In this document: positions 44,349 to 54,300 of the stretch, in pieces
How positions within the stretch are numbered: the stretch's first letter is position 1
Layout of the letters: every line of letters begins with the position of its first letter
Source of the DNA: CAYXTW01 sp964452645
GTDB lineage: Bacteria > Zixibacteria > MSB-5A5 > GN15 > PGXB01
Length of the DNA stretch: 64,000 nucleotides
Direction: 5' to 3'
NCBI GenBank assembly: GCA_964452645.1
Contig: CAYVMO010000004.1
Location: 111,926 to 175,925 of the forward strand
Translations under genes and position numbers: made by a program
Notes under the pieces: generated by a model
What the model saw: only the letters and a program-made list of their open reading frames with translations
Told to the model about the DNA's origin: nothing
The model's database searches: none

Positions 44349-44822
44349 CTAACTGCCGGTATAGGCTACTGTCAGCACAATCGTTCCGGTGTAACTTCCC
44401 TGCAACTGATTAAGGCGCGGGATGACCAGCCCACCCAGCCATATTGTCAGCCCGTTGGAGCCGAGTCGGTAGGTTATCGTATGCCACGGATCGATATTGT
44501 CATAGCCGGGCTCGGTTTGGTCGGGCGACGCCGATGAATCCATGGCGCAGTCAGTCTCATTGAAAACGATTTGCATATTCCAGCTTCCCGAGGACATATA
44601 AGTCGGCAGCGTGAGGTCAATAGTTACCTCGGCGCCGGCAGTACCGCTGATATAAAATTCGGCGGCACTTCCGGGTGTCGCTTTAGATATTGTTTTGGGG
44701 ATTCCGGGGAAAACATCGCCGAAAGTAAGGTCGTTGTTGACGGTTGCATTTTGAGCGTATCCCGAAAAGACGCTAATTGTCCAGATTAGAATAAAGTAAA
44801 GTACTTTTATCGCTTGTTTCAT
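44349..44822 (-). CDS. DUF4402-like pilin subunit (157 aa, divergent)
   Basis: A 157-aa secreted protein: signal about 1-23 (ending GYAQNATV), NNDLTFGDVFPGIPKTISKA, the beta block YISGTAGAEVTIDLTLP, and the end LNQLQGSYTGTIVLTVAYTGS. It has the same fold and order of motifs as the 189-aa paralogues but lacks the ATATV strand after the signal and differs in the middle, with two cysteine-free loops. Probably a minor or tip subunit. AAAGGAG ribosome-binding site. Confidence 0.8.
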   Translation of the reverse strand: MKQAIKVLYFILIWTISVFSGYAQNATVNNDLTFGDVFPGIPKTISKATPGSAAEFYISGTAGAEVTIDLTLPTYMSSGSWNMQIVFNETDCAMDSSASPDQTEPGYDNIDPWHTITYRLGSNGLTIWLGGLVIPRLNQLQGSYTGTIVLTVAYTGS

Positions 44823-44888
44823 CGTCGCTCCTTTAATCCCAAATATTAATGCTGCGAAAAAAACAAGTCAATATTGAAATGATGGCGA

Positions 44889-45251
44889 TTAATTTTCCGA
44901 GTAAATGATAGTAATGATGCAGCTATCGGCTGAATTGAGGTACGCCTCGTCCAAAATCGTTTCAGCCGGCAAAGCGATTTGACGATTTTCTTTGTTATTA
45001 TAACAATAGTCAGATATGGCCTTATTGATTTCGATCCGGCAGATGATGCTTCCGGAAGGCGGGCAGCGCAGCAGCCAGCCCGGATCAGTATCACCGGCAG
45101 GATAGGCATTTGAATTTTCTTCAATTCCAACGGCAGGCAGGACATAAGCAGTAGCCGTTATCGAAGCGGCCTCGCCCGAAAAAGAAAGCGAATCCGGAAA
45201 CCAGCATAGAAGAGCCAATAATCCGATGAAATAAACGAATCTTCCGTTCAT
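44889..45251 (-). CDS. small secreted protein of the pilus operon (120 aa)
   Basis: A 120-aa secreted protein with signal peptide (about 1-24, ending SLSFSGEAA). It begins like the others (ASITATAYVLPAVGIEE) and ends in a strand (SCIITIIYSEN), but four cysteines (CPPSG, CRIEI, CYNNK, SCII) distinguish it. I do not see the DUF4402 signature clearly. It sits between two DUF4402-like subunit genes, so a minor structural or capping role is plausible. The ribosome-binding site is weak. Confidence 0.7.
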   Translation of the reverse strand: MNGRFVYFIGLLALLCWFPDSLSFSGEAASITATAYVLPAVGIEENSNAYPAGDTDPGWLLRCPPSGSIICRIEINKAISDYCYNNKENRQIALPAETILDEAYLNSADSCIITIIYSEN

Positions 45252-45379
45252 TGCGGTATCTGATGTAAAAAATGCAGTACATCATAAATAATACCGCAAA
45301 ATCCGGATTTGTCAAGCGAATAAAGAGAATGTCTCTATAGATACGGACTTGGGCGGATAAATTTTTCTGACCGGGAAAT

Positions 45380-45910
45380 CTAATTACCCGTATAGGCCAC
45401 CATTAAAGTGATATCAGCTTCATAATTGCCACCGGTCTGCGAGATGGTCGGCCGTACTGTGCCGCCAATCCAGACATCCATTAGCCCGGTTGCGCCCAGG
45501 TTGGCCGTATTGGGACCGTTCGGATTGATAATATAGGGCGGATTGGTCTGACCGCCGCCGGTACCATCATCATAAGAAGCGTCGGTGCTGCTGAAATCGA
45601 TTCTCAAAAAAGCTATCGAATCGGTGTGTAATAACGAATCGGGCAGAGTAAAATCGAGTGTAATTTCGGCCGAATTATTACCGCTGATATGCCAGGCTCC
45701 GGCGAAGCCGATATTGCTTTTGTCAACAGCTTTATCGACACCGGGCAAAACGGCTCCGAAAATCAGATCATGGTCGCCGGTAATGGTTATCCCGGCGATG
45801 ACGGTGGCGGTTGCCTGAATGACACCATATTCCTGAGCTCCGGCATCGGGAATCATTACCAGTAGAATTAATAGAGCCAGAATAAAAACTATCGATTTTT
45901 TGAAATTCAC
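45380..45910 (-). CDS. DUF4402-like pilin subunit (176 aa), first gene of operon
   Basis: A 176-aa secreted protein: signal about 1-25 (ending PDAGAQEYG), QATATVIAGITITGDHDLIFGAVLPGVDKAVDK, the IGFAGAWHISGNNSAEITLDFTLP block and the end NYEADITLMVAYTGN. These match the DUF4402 signature. It is the first gene of the minus-strand cluster and starts with GTG, 5-6 nt after GGAGG. No promoter pair upstream is clear in the 404-bp divergent gap. Confidence 0.83.
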   Translation of the reverse strand: MNFKKSIVFILALLILLVMIPDAGAQEYGVIQATATVIAGITITGDHDLIFGAVLPGVDKAVDKSNIGFAGAWHISGNNSAEITLDFTLPDSLLHTDSIAFLRIDFSSTDASYDDGTGGGQTNPPYIINPNGPNTANLGATGLMDVWIGGTVRPTISQTGGNYEADITLMVAYTGN

Positions 45911-46314
45911 TATTTCCTCCCCATATTAAAAATTTTTCAAAAATAAGCTTGCGCAAGCCGGATACCATAAAATCCGATTTGTTGTAAACGTTTGTTTAGT
46001 AATGAATAATGAGGATCATGCAGATACGGCCCGGTTTTACGGCAGCTAATAATTATGGGGAAGTGGCTGTACCTCGAATATATAAGATAATATATAAAAA
46101 CGGGTTAGAGTCTTTTTGACAGCATATAAATTTTTTGGAGATATTCTATCAAAAGCCGAGTTGGATGTGAAGAAACCAAGCACTTGATTGCCTTGATGTT
46201 ATTTAATGGCCAATCAAAAAAACTTCTCATCAATGCTAAAGTAGTGTGGGGATCTTCCGATACCTGACTATAACAGAGGCTGTTCAAGTTTTAAACAGCC
46301 ATGGGAAAACTGAA
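45911..46314. other. 404-bp divergent intergenic region
   Basis: AT-rich region between the pilus operon (minus) and the repeat-protein gene (plus). It must hold both promoters; no -35/-10 pair is convincing. No gene seen. Confidence 0.5.
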
Positions 46315-47817
46315 ATGAAATCGGAGTTTCCAGAAAAAGTGCGGACGGGGCATCTTTATATTGTATTTACTATAGTACTGTGTCTTTTGCCTGTTGTAGC
46401 AATGCCGCAGAATCTTCTCTGGTCAGCCAATTACGGCGGTGTGTACAGTGAGACCGGATATGCCGGCCTACAGGCTGCAGACAGCGGCTATCTGATTCTG
46501 GGAAGTACTTATTCATACGGTCGCGGGGGATATGATATTTATTTGGTACGAACCAATTCAATCGGCGATACGCTCTGGACAAGAAGTTACGGCGGGAGCA
46601 GTACCGATTTTGGATATGACATAACGGCTACTTCCGACGGCGGTTATGTTATCGTCGGCTCGACCAAATCATACGGCAGCGGCAATAAAGATATATATAT
46701 TTTAAAGACGGATGATACGGGTGACACCCTCTGGACGAAAGTATGCGGCGGCAGCGAACTCGATGAGGCGAATGCCGTTCGACAGACATTCGATAATGGT
46801 CTGATAATCTGCGGAACGACCGGTTCTTCCGGTGCCGGATATTCCGATTTGTACTTTATAAGGACTGATTCGCTGGGTAATTCGGTCTGGGCGCGCACCT
46901 ACGGGGGCGTCGCCGGAGAATCGGGCTGTGATGTACGGCAGACATCCGATTCAGGATATATCGCAGTCGGTTCAACGGGTTCATTCGGTGAGGGTTACAG
47001 CAGTATTTATGTTGTCAGGATCGATAAGAATGGCGATTCGCTCTGGGCGGCTGTTTATGGGGGCAGCGGGGCCGATATGGGATATTCGGTGGAATGTACG
47101 CCTGACGGCGGCTTTCTTATTGTCGGTGCGACCGCTTCTTATGGAGCGGGGTATACCGATGTTTATTTGATTAAAACGAATTCGACCGGCGATACGCTCT
47201 GGACGCGAACTTATGGTGGCTGGGGGGATGATCGCGGATACTCAGCGTGTCTGGCAGCCGACGGAACGTATATCATAATCGGTGCGACCGAATCGTTCGG
47301 GGCGGGAAATCTTGACATTTACTTGATAAAGACGACCATGACCGGTGAAACTATCTGGACTAAAACCTTCGGCGGCTCGAGTTCCGATTACGGACGGATG
47401 GTATTTCAGGATAGGGACGGCGGGTACATTCTTATCGGTGACGGATATTCATACACTTACGGCGGGGCAGATATGTATCTTTTTAAAATTCAGGGGGAGA
47501 TGACGTCGGTAGATGATAATGATAATGCCATTTTGCCCGAAGGTTTTGAACTGGGTCAGAATTATCCAAATCCTTTTAATATGACAACGGCAATTGAGTA
47601 TATACTGCCGCGTCATTCCACCGTAACTCTGGCAATTTATAATATTTTGGGGCAGGTTGTTCATGAATGGCCGGCCCAGTCGCGTCCAATGGGTAGCCAT
47701 ATAGTGCAATGGGATGGTCGCAACGATGCCGGAATCGATGTGGCTTCGGGAGTCTATTTTTATCGTCTTGCCGCTGACGATTTTATCGAAACTAAAAAGA
47801 TGGTTTTGTTGAAATAA
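46315..47817 (+). CDS. secreted beta-propeller-like repeat protein with type IX-like sorting domain
   Basis: A 500-aa protein with signal peptide (about 14-32, ending VVAMPQN) and eight tandem repeats of about 55 residues (GDTLWTRSYGGSSTDFGY ... DGGYVIVGSTxSYGxGxxDIYLIKT), probably a beta-propeller. The C-terminal ~85 residues hold LGQNYPNPFN, then LAIYNILGQVV and ETKKMVLLK, the FlgD-like/type IX C-terminal sorting domain. It should be exported and cell-surface attached. ATG at 46315 is used; the upstream ATG lacks a signal peptide context. Confidence 0.88.
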   Translation: MKSEFPEKVRTGHLYIVFTIVLCLLPVVAMPQNLLWSANYGGVYSETGYAGLQAADSGYLILGSTYSYGRGGYDIYLVRTNSIGDTLWTRSYGGSSTDFGYDITATSDGGYVIVGSTKSYGSGNKDIYILKTDDTGDTLWTKVCGGSELDEANAVRQTFDNGLIICGTTGSSGAGYSDLYFIRTDSLGNSVWARTYGGVAGESGCDVRQTSDSGYIAVGSTGSFGEGYSSIYVVRIDKNGDSLWAAVYGGSGADMGYSVECTPDGGFLIVGATASYGAGYTDVYLIKTNSTGDTLWTRTYGGWGDDRGYSACLAADGTYIIIGATESFGAGNLDIYLIKTTMTGETIWTKTFGGSSSDYGRMVFQDRDGGYILIGDGYSYTYGGADMYLFKIQGEMTSVDDNDNAILPEGFELGQNYPNPFNMTTAIEYILPRHSTVTLAIYNILGQVVHEWPAQSRPMGSHIVQWDGRNDAGIDVASGVYFYRLAADDFIETKKMVLLK

Positions 47818-47893
47818 TACTTGAGTCTAGAATATATCCCTTGCCAAAATCATTTGGCTTTTCGGCCGTCTAAAATTAATTCAGATATACGGA

Positions 47894-48139
47894 TTATTTT
47901 TTCAGGCTATAATTGCGCGTGCACGGCGCCGGGCGGCCGAGCATCAGCGGCAATTCCAAAAGAGAGGGACAAAGTTCGCTTTGACTTTGCGGTACGGTAC
48001 TTTGAGTTCCCTTATCTTCGGCGGTATATTTTGCCAGATAGAGGTTATCCGGCGGTGAGGTTTGTGAGGATGAGTTGTTGGCGGGAAGGAGCAGCAAAAG
48101 CATAATCGCCAGGGCGATTGTGCCAATCATGTTGTTCAT
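47894..48139 (-). CDS. small secreted hypothetical protein
   Basis: An 81-aa protein with a signal peptide (MNNMIGTIALAIMLLLLLPANNSSSQ) and a Ser/Pro-rich body with two cysteines. A GGAGGG ribosome-binding site lies 8 nt before the ATG. The sequence has no recognised family. It is convergent with the preceding repeat-protein gene. Confidence 0.45.
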   Translation of the reverse strand: MNNMIGTIALAIMLLLLLPANNSSSQTSPPDNLYLAKYTAEDKGTQSTVPQSQSELCPSLLELPLMLGRPAPCTRNYSLKK

Positions 48140-48478
48140 AACGGGCTCCCTCCGTTAGAAGTCAAATTTCATGCGGGGGTTTTATCTATTCTCCATCCAT
48201 TTTTTCCTTCTTATGTCCCGACGCGTTAATCCGGCGGCTATTTTCTATATCACCGGCGGTTAGCTGTCCAAATATTCCACAAAAACTATGCCGTTTGGAT
48301 TCCATCTACACATTTTATACGTAAATTGTTATATGCCATCCGAATGCAAAAACGGACAGGATGAGCCCTTTTTTCGATTCGTAGAATATGGCGAACCATT
48401 TATCCGCAAACACAGAATCTGCGCTAATAAAAAAGGACAGCCGTGGGCTGTCCTTGTGCTTGATTCGGTAATCTGCTA
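48140..48478. other. 339-bp intergenic region
   Basis: Contains the terminator of the dockerin-protein gene (48433-48455). Otherwise no gene or promoter is clear; an open plus-strand frame at 48288-48518 is not supported. Confidence 0.5.
48433..48455 (-). terminator. rho-independent terminator of the dockerin-protein gene
   Basis: AAGGACAGCC-GTG-GGCTGTCCTT is a perfect 10-bp stem; read on the minus strand it runs into TTTTTATT. It lies 24 bp beyond the stop at 48479. Confidence 0.9.
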
Positions 48479-51145
48479 TTATGGGCAGGCAGGCGGCGGG
48501 CCGTCACGATATAAATAATCGATCAGGTAGACGATATCAAAAATATTGACATCGCCGTCACCGTTCACATCGGCCGTCCACAGATCGACCGGTTCCGGTC
48601 CATCGCGGTATAAATAGTCTATCAAATATACGATATCAAATATATTAATATCTTCATCGCCGTTTACATCGCCGCAGGCATAAAGCGGGCCGGTGGCCAG
48701 CGATTTGAAAGCATACACGACACCGTGCGAATCAAAAGTAATACAGGCGATATTCGGCAAACCGTCGCCATTAATATCACCTATTTGCACCTGCATGACA
48801 TCGCCGGCAGTGCTGTAACTAAACTCCTCGGTACCGTCGGCACCATTGATAACGTACATTATCTGGTCGTCGGACCCGGCGACGACTTCGACGCTGTCAT
48901 CATTATCGACATCATAAGCCAGCACGGTGTTAACCTCGCCGCCGGTCTCGAAATTCCACAATTCGCTGCCGTCGACACCGTCCAGAGCATAGACTTTCTT
49001 GTCCGCGGAACCACCCATGGCAATAATATCCGGTATCTTATCAAAATTGAGATCACCCTGGGATATGCTTTGCGTGTTGGATGGCAGATCAACCGGGTGC
49101 GTCCAGATAACACCGTGCGTGACGCCGTCTATCATAATAATCTGTTTAGTGCCGAAAGGAGTCTGAGCGGCGGCCACGTCAGGAACATCATCTTCGTTGA
49201 CATCGCAAACCTCGATATGTTCAATCGATTCCGATGCGAGATACTCCCAGAGGACACCACCATCACTGCCGTCAAGAACTGTTACCTTGGAGCCGCTGGT
49301 ACCGCCGGCGACAGCCACGACGACATCAGGCGGACCGGAACCGTTCATCTGTGCGATACGCAAATCATTGACGTCAGCGCCGACATTGGTGCTCCAGATA
49401 GGATCTCGCTCCGACCCATTGAGTGCATAAACATAATTATCGTTACAGCCGGCGATAACATCGACGTTGTTGTCATCATTGAGGTCCGCGGCCTGAAGGC
49501 ACTTTCTGTAAATCTGATCGCCTGTCGGGAAAGTCCACATGACATTACCGCTATCGCCGTACAATGCCGTCACCTGGTCGTCGGCCCCGGCCACGGCGAC
49601 GTCGATTTGCTCGTCATTGTCAAAATCGCCGACACACACGGCGTAAAGATTTGCCGTCCCCTGCCAGGTCCATAACTCGGTTCCGTCGGCGCCATTGATG
49701 GCCCGCGCGAAATCATCCAAAGAGCTAACCGAGACGACATCTTCGGCGCCATCCCCATTGAGGTCGGCAATCGCGATGGCATTACCGTATTCGCCAAATT
49801 CGTGTTCCCACAGCAAAGGTGATTGGACGGTTCTCAACGCCCAGACTGATATGGCCGGATCGGAACCGCTATAGGCGGCGCCGCCTCCGGCGGCGACATC
49901 AGCAATCTCATCTCCATCGAAATCAGCGCAACTGACACTCTGGATATTCCCGGCCACGGCATAATACCAGATTTTGGTACCGTCCTGACCGTTAATAACC
50001 TGCACGCGATCGCTTGTTGCCAGCACGATATCGATATCTTTTTCGCCGGTGACGTCGCCAAAGGAAATATCGCGAGTATTGCCGTCAAGCGTATCGGATG
50101 TCCAAATGGGCGTATTGGTGTCACCTTCGAACGCATAGACCACGTGATTGCCCAGGTAAGTGGAGACAATCAGGTCGAGATCGTTGTCTTCGTCAAGATC
50201 GTACGAGGCCACGAGGACTTCGCCGTTGGTATGATCCACCGAGCCAAGATTATAGCTCCATTCAAGCGCGCCGGTTTCGGCTGTTCGGACCTGAACTTCG
50301 CCGTGATTATCATAATAGATAACACCGAACACAGCCTCAAGGGTATCATCATCGTCGATATCTTCGAACATAACATCCATATTTACGTGAGGGACGGTTA
50401 AATCCCAAATTGTGGAGCCATCGGTACCATCAAGGACACCGATATAATTGCTGTAATTCGCCAGGTATTCATGAGCGTAAGCGACGTCATCGATGCCGTC
50501 GCCATTGACATCGGCAGCATCAACGGCGTTTATCCAGAGGCTGCCAATCGTCTCACTCCAGAGCTGGGTGCCGACGCGGCCGTCAATGGCGTAAACGATG
50601 CCATCGAAATCGCCGGCGGCTACATCCGGGTAAATGTCGCCGTTGAAATTCCCGACGGTCAGGCAGCTTATCGTGGAGCCGACAAAAAACGTCCAGAGCT
50701 GCGAACCATCGAGACCGTTAATAGCGTGAACGTGCCCATCCGGAGTCGGCGATGATTCATAAGAGGTACCGGCGATGACATCCATGACGCCGTCGCCGGT
50801 AAGATCGGCGATGGTCATCGAGCGGACACCGTCCTGAAGTTGATAAGTCCACAGGGTATCGCCGGTGCTGCCGTCAATGGCAATTACTTTTGAGGGATCA
50901 CCGTAATAGGTGCTGTTGTATTCGCCGGCGATAACGTCGGGGACACCGTCGCCATTGAGGTCGGCGGTTTCGACATTCCGGACGTCCCAATCGGAGTCGT
51001 ATGTCCATATTGGCTCGGCCGAGGCGTCCTTGCCGCCGAATAATGTCTGTGATACGGCAGCCGGATTGCCAATCAGGAAAATCAGACCGACAAGCAAAAA
51101 TGTCGGTAGTAATTTGCGGATTGGCGCATTAAAGACTGTCCACAT
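48479..51145 (-). CDS. secreted FG-GAP/PQQ-like propeller protein with C-terminal dockerin
   Basis: An 888-aa protein with signal peptide (about 8-33, ending NPAAVSQT). Many repeats of about 45-50 residues alternate a calcium-binding FG-GAP motif (DLNGDGVPDVIAGE, DLNDDNNVDVIAG) with YALNG-S-D-G-T-xLW strands, giving one or two beta-propellers. Residues about 822-888 are a dockerin type I pair: CGDVNGDEDINIFDIVYLI and ADVNGDGDVNIFDIVYLI, each D-x-N-G-D. Dockerins bind cohesins; none is in the window. It likely is a surface or extracellular scaffold component. Its terminal repeats closely resemble the relic at 17272-17379. Confidence 0.9.
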   Translation of the reverse strand: MWTVFNAPIRKLLPTFLLVGLIFLIGNPAAVSQTLFGGKDASAEPIWTYDSDWDVRNVETADLNGDGVPDVIAGEYNSTYYGDPSKVIAIDGSTGDTLWTYQLQDGVRSMTIADLTGDGVMDVIAGTSYESSPTPDGHVHAINGLDGSQLWTFFVGSTISCLTVGNFNGDIYPDVAAGDFDGIVYAIDGRVGTQLWSETIGSLWINAVDAADVNGDGIDDVAYAHEYLANYSNYIGVLDGTDGSTIWDLTVPHVNMDVMFEDIDDDDTLEAVFGVIYYDNHGEVQVRTAETGALEWSYNLGSVDHTNGEVLVASYDLDEDNDLDLIVSTYLGNHVVYAFEGDTNTPIWTSDTLDGNTRDISFGDVTGEKDIDIVLATSDRVQVINGQDGTKIWYYAVAGNIQSVSCADFDGDEIADVAAGGGAAYSGSDPAISVWALRTVQSPLLWEHEFGEYGNAIAIADLNGDGAEDVVSVSSLDDFARAINGADGTELWTWQGTANLYAVCVGDFDNDEQIDVAVAGADDQVTALYGDSGNVMWTFPTGDQIYRKCLQAADLNDDNNVDVIAGCNDNYVYALNGSERDPIWSTNVGADVNDLRIAQMNGSGPPDVVVAVAGGTSGSKVTVLDGSDGGVLWEYLASESIEHIEVCDVNEDDVPDVAAAQTPFGTKQIIMIDGVTHGVIWTHPVDLPSNTQSISQGDLNFDKIPDIIAMGGSADKKVYALDGVDGSELWNFETGGEVNTVLAYDVDNDDSVEVVAGSDDQIMYVINGADGTEEFSYSTAGDVMQVQIGDINGDGLPNIACITFDSHGVVYAFKSLATGPLYACGDVNGDEDINIFDIVYLIDYLYRDGPEPVDLWTADVNGDGDVNIFDIVYLIDYLYRDGPPPACP

Positions 51146-51370
51146 AATTTTACCTCCTAATAAATAAGATTAAGAATTTCGCATTCAAACGGGCACTAAG
51201 TTACTAAATGCCTTAAACTTGATTTTCAATGGCATGGTCATTACTAAACCAGTGTAGTAAGCCAGGTCAAAAAGTTCTATACAATTAGAAATATACGGAA
51301 ATCCGGCCTTATGTCAAGCAGTGTTTTGATTCGGCGACTGAACAAAGGATATTAATATTACCTCAATTCT

Positions 51371-54300
51371 CTACTTTAACAGCAGCATCTTTTTCGATTC
51401 GGTAAAATCTCCCGCTTTGATTTGATAAAAATATAATCCTGATGCGACCGGCTGATTATTATTATCGGTGCCGTTCCATTCGGTTTTGTACCTTCCGGCT
51501 GGCTGCGAAGTTTGCAGCATTGTTTTAACTTTTTGGCCGAGGAGATTATATACTGCTATCGAGACATTACTGCGTAACGGGAGAGAGTATTCAATGGTTG
51601 TGGTCGGATTAAAGGGATTGGGATAGTTTTGAGATAAAACAAATGATTTCGGAATCAACCGCGTATTTTCGTCACTAATACCGGTTGGCTCACAATCTGA
51701 CAGAAACGGTGCGATATTATTCATGCGGCGGTTATATCGCCAGGTCGGCGCCGGTGATTTACACGGATTAAATGGATTGCCCTGATAATTGACTGAAAGA
51801 ATCATGCTATCCTGCGTCGTCATAATCAGGTCGACAAAACCATCCTGATTGATATCTCCGATGCACGGTGTAAAGCGGTCGCTGGTTTGCAGGTCCTGAA
51901 CCGTAATCAGGGGAAAACCGGGAAGAAGACTGCCTTCATTATTCCAGGCATAAATTCTCTGGGCTTTGTAGGTATTGAAAAGATCATTGTCGGCGCAGGC
52001 GACAATATCGGTTTGGTTGTCGCCGTTCATATCCGCCAGCAAAAGCATATTCATGACACTCGGCTCGGGAGTGGTTGCCAGCAGCCCGTTCTGATTCGAC
52101 GGCATATATGAGCTGCCGTCGATGTTCCAGGCCAGGACATAACTGGCGCTGAGATCAAAGTAGGTCGTCAGATATTCGTACTCACCGTCATTATCGATGT
52201 CACCGAAAATCGGCGTTGTCGGAACCACGAAAGGATCGATGGCCATGTCATGCGGCCAACCGTCGATTAAATTAAGGCCTTCATCGAATGCATAAATCCA
52301 GTAACCGTAATCGGAGTAAAAGCCGTAAATAATCAATTCATACTTGCCGTCATTATCAATGTCGCACCCGGACATGCCCAGACATTTGAAATCACCCCCG
52401 TTCAGCTGCACCAAAAAGCTGTCGGTTACATGTCCTGTCGCATAATCTATCTGCTTTAGCAGGCAGTAACTGTTATTGCAGGCATAGATTTCATCGATGC
52501 CGTCGCCGTTCATATCCAGCGGCAGCGATTCGCCGTAATAATCGAGATTGATTATCAGGTCCCCGTTGGAATCGAAAAGATAAGTTTTCGACTGTGAGGC
52601 ATCATATATGAAGACATAGATTTCGTCGAGCCCGTCGCCGTCGATATCCTTCAGCCAGACTTTCGGAAATTCATGCTCCGATCGGTAAAAATTGTCCATC
52701 GGCGGAAATATTCCGAGATAGCTTTTGAAGTTCGGTTTTTCCGACAGAAAGCCGTACAGAAAATGCGGGTCATATCCTACGGCGGCAAAATCATCGATAT
52801 TATCATCGTCCAGCCTGCCGACGGCTATCGGAATCATATAATTATTGAACGGTATATCGGGGATACCGTCGGTTTTAATCGTACCGTCGGTGTTGAATAC
52901 CGTAATTCCCGCCGAATGTCCGACAATAATTTCATTAATGCCGTCGCCGTCAAAATCGCCGTAATTCGGTATAATCGTCGGATAACCATCGACGCTGCTC
53001 TGCCACGCCTGATCGGTGTCGAATATCGACTGGATATGCAGGTAGATGATATCGGAATGAACCATACCGGTATCGCTGTAAGTGGCCAGGCGGACATAAT
53101 AATTCCCTTCGGGAATACCCTCCAGAAACCAGCCGGCGATTTTATCATCGAAAACCGGCACCGTACCGTCGGCGATCGGCTCCCACACGGCACCGATTGT
53201 GTCCGGATGATATTCGAGAACGAAACGGGCAAAATCCGGGGCGTAAGCGCTACCGGTAAAAGTTACATAATTGGCCACGGTTTCAAAAGATTGAGGAGAG
53301 ATTATATCGGCTAATGTCTGATTTGCGATAAATACCGTAACGTAGGAAATATTGTAGGTTCCGATGCGAAGACGGATCGTATACGGGCCATTCAAACCAT
53401 CCGTATCCCACATTGCCAGAATATCTTCGGTAATCGGGCTTGATGAAGTCGTTATCTCGGTCCATTGCGTCGGATTATCGCCTGCACCGTATTCGACCAC
53501 ATAATTTAAAAAAGCAGGGCCATCGGCGATGCCGTTTATTGAGACAATTCCTGAAATGATTTCGTTGGGCAGCGGGTCGCTAATTTTGGCACGAACGCCG
53601 GGAGCCATATCGAGTGCTTTCTGGAGATTCAGTCGTCCATAACCGCTGTATTCATCCCAGCCGGGAAGATTCCATCCCAGCCCAAAGGGGTCGAGAATAT
53701 CATCGGCCGATTGCTCGATAATTTCTTTGGCCCGATCGGGCATGAGACCGGGTGAAACCGATTTAAGCCAAGCGGCTACGCCGACGGCGTGGGGGCAGGC
53801 CATACTGGTGCCGGAGGCCAGATAATAAATATTATTTATAATATGGACGCCCGGCTCATAGGGCCAACTGGTTGCGTACATATCGGTAAGACCGGCCCGC
53901 AGCGACAGAATCGATAGCCCGGGTGCACAAATATTGAGGTGCGGTCCGTAAGTCGAGAATGATGTCACCTGGTCGGAATCATTTGAAGCACCGACTGCAA
54001 TCGTGGCGTCGTATCCCGCCGGATAATTGATTTCCGCCATACCGCTATTGCCGGTCGCGGCGCAAAGTATCACACCCTTATCTCTGGCATAGTTGATAGC
54101 CTCTTCGATTAAATCACTCCGCGATGTCAATCCGAAGCTCATATTGACGACGTCAGCGCCGTTGTCGGCGGCATATATGAGCGCTGCGGCAATAACGGAT
54201 ACAAGGGGAAGCGGCTCGAAATTCAGCGGCATAATTTTAACATCGCGCCCGATGCCGGAAATTCCAATATAGTTGTCGGCAACCGCAGCCACAATTCCGG

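Noticed and set aside
47821..48105. 94-codon plus-strand frame
   Set aside because: Overlaps the better supported 81-aa secreted ORF on the other strand and lacks a ribosome-binding site.
48725..49675. Long 316-codon plus-strand frame
   Set aside because: Antisense shadow of the repeat-rich dockerin protein gene; codon pattern follows the repeats.
52673..53314. 213-codon plus-strand frame
   Set aside because: Antisense shadow of the subtilase gene with its FG-GAP repeats.
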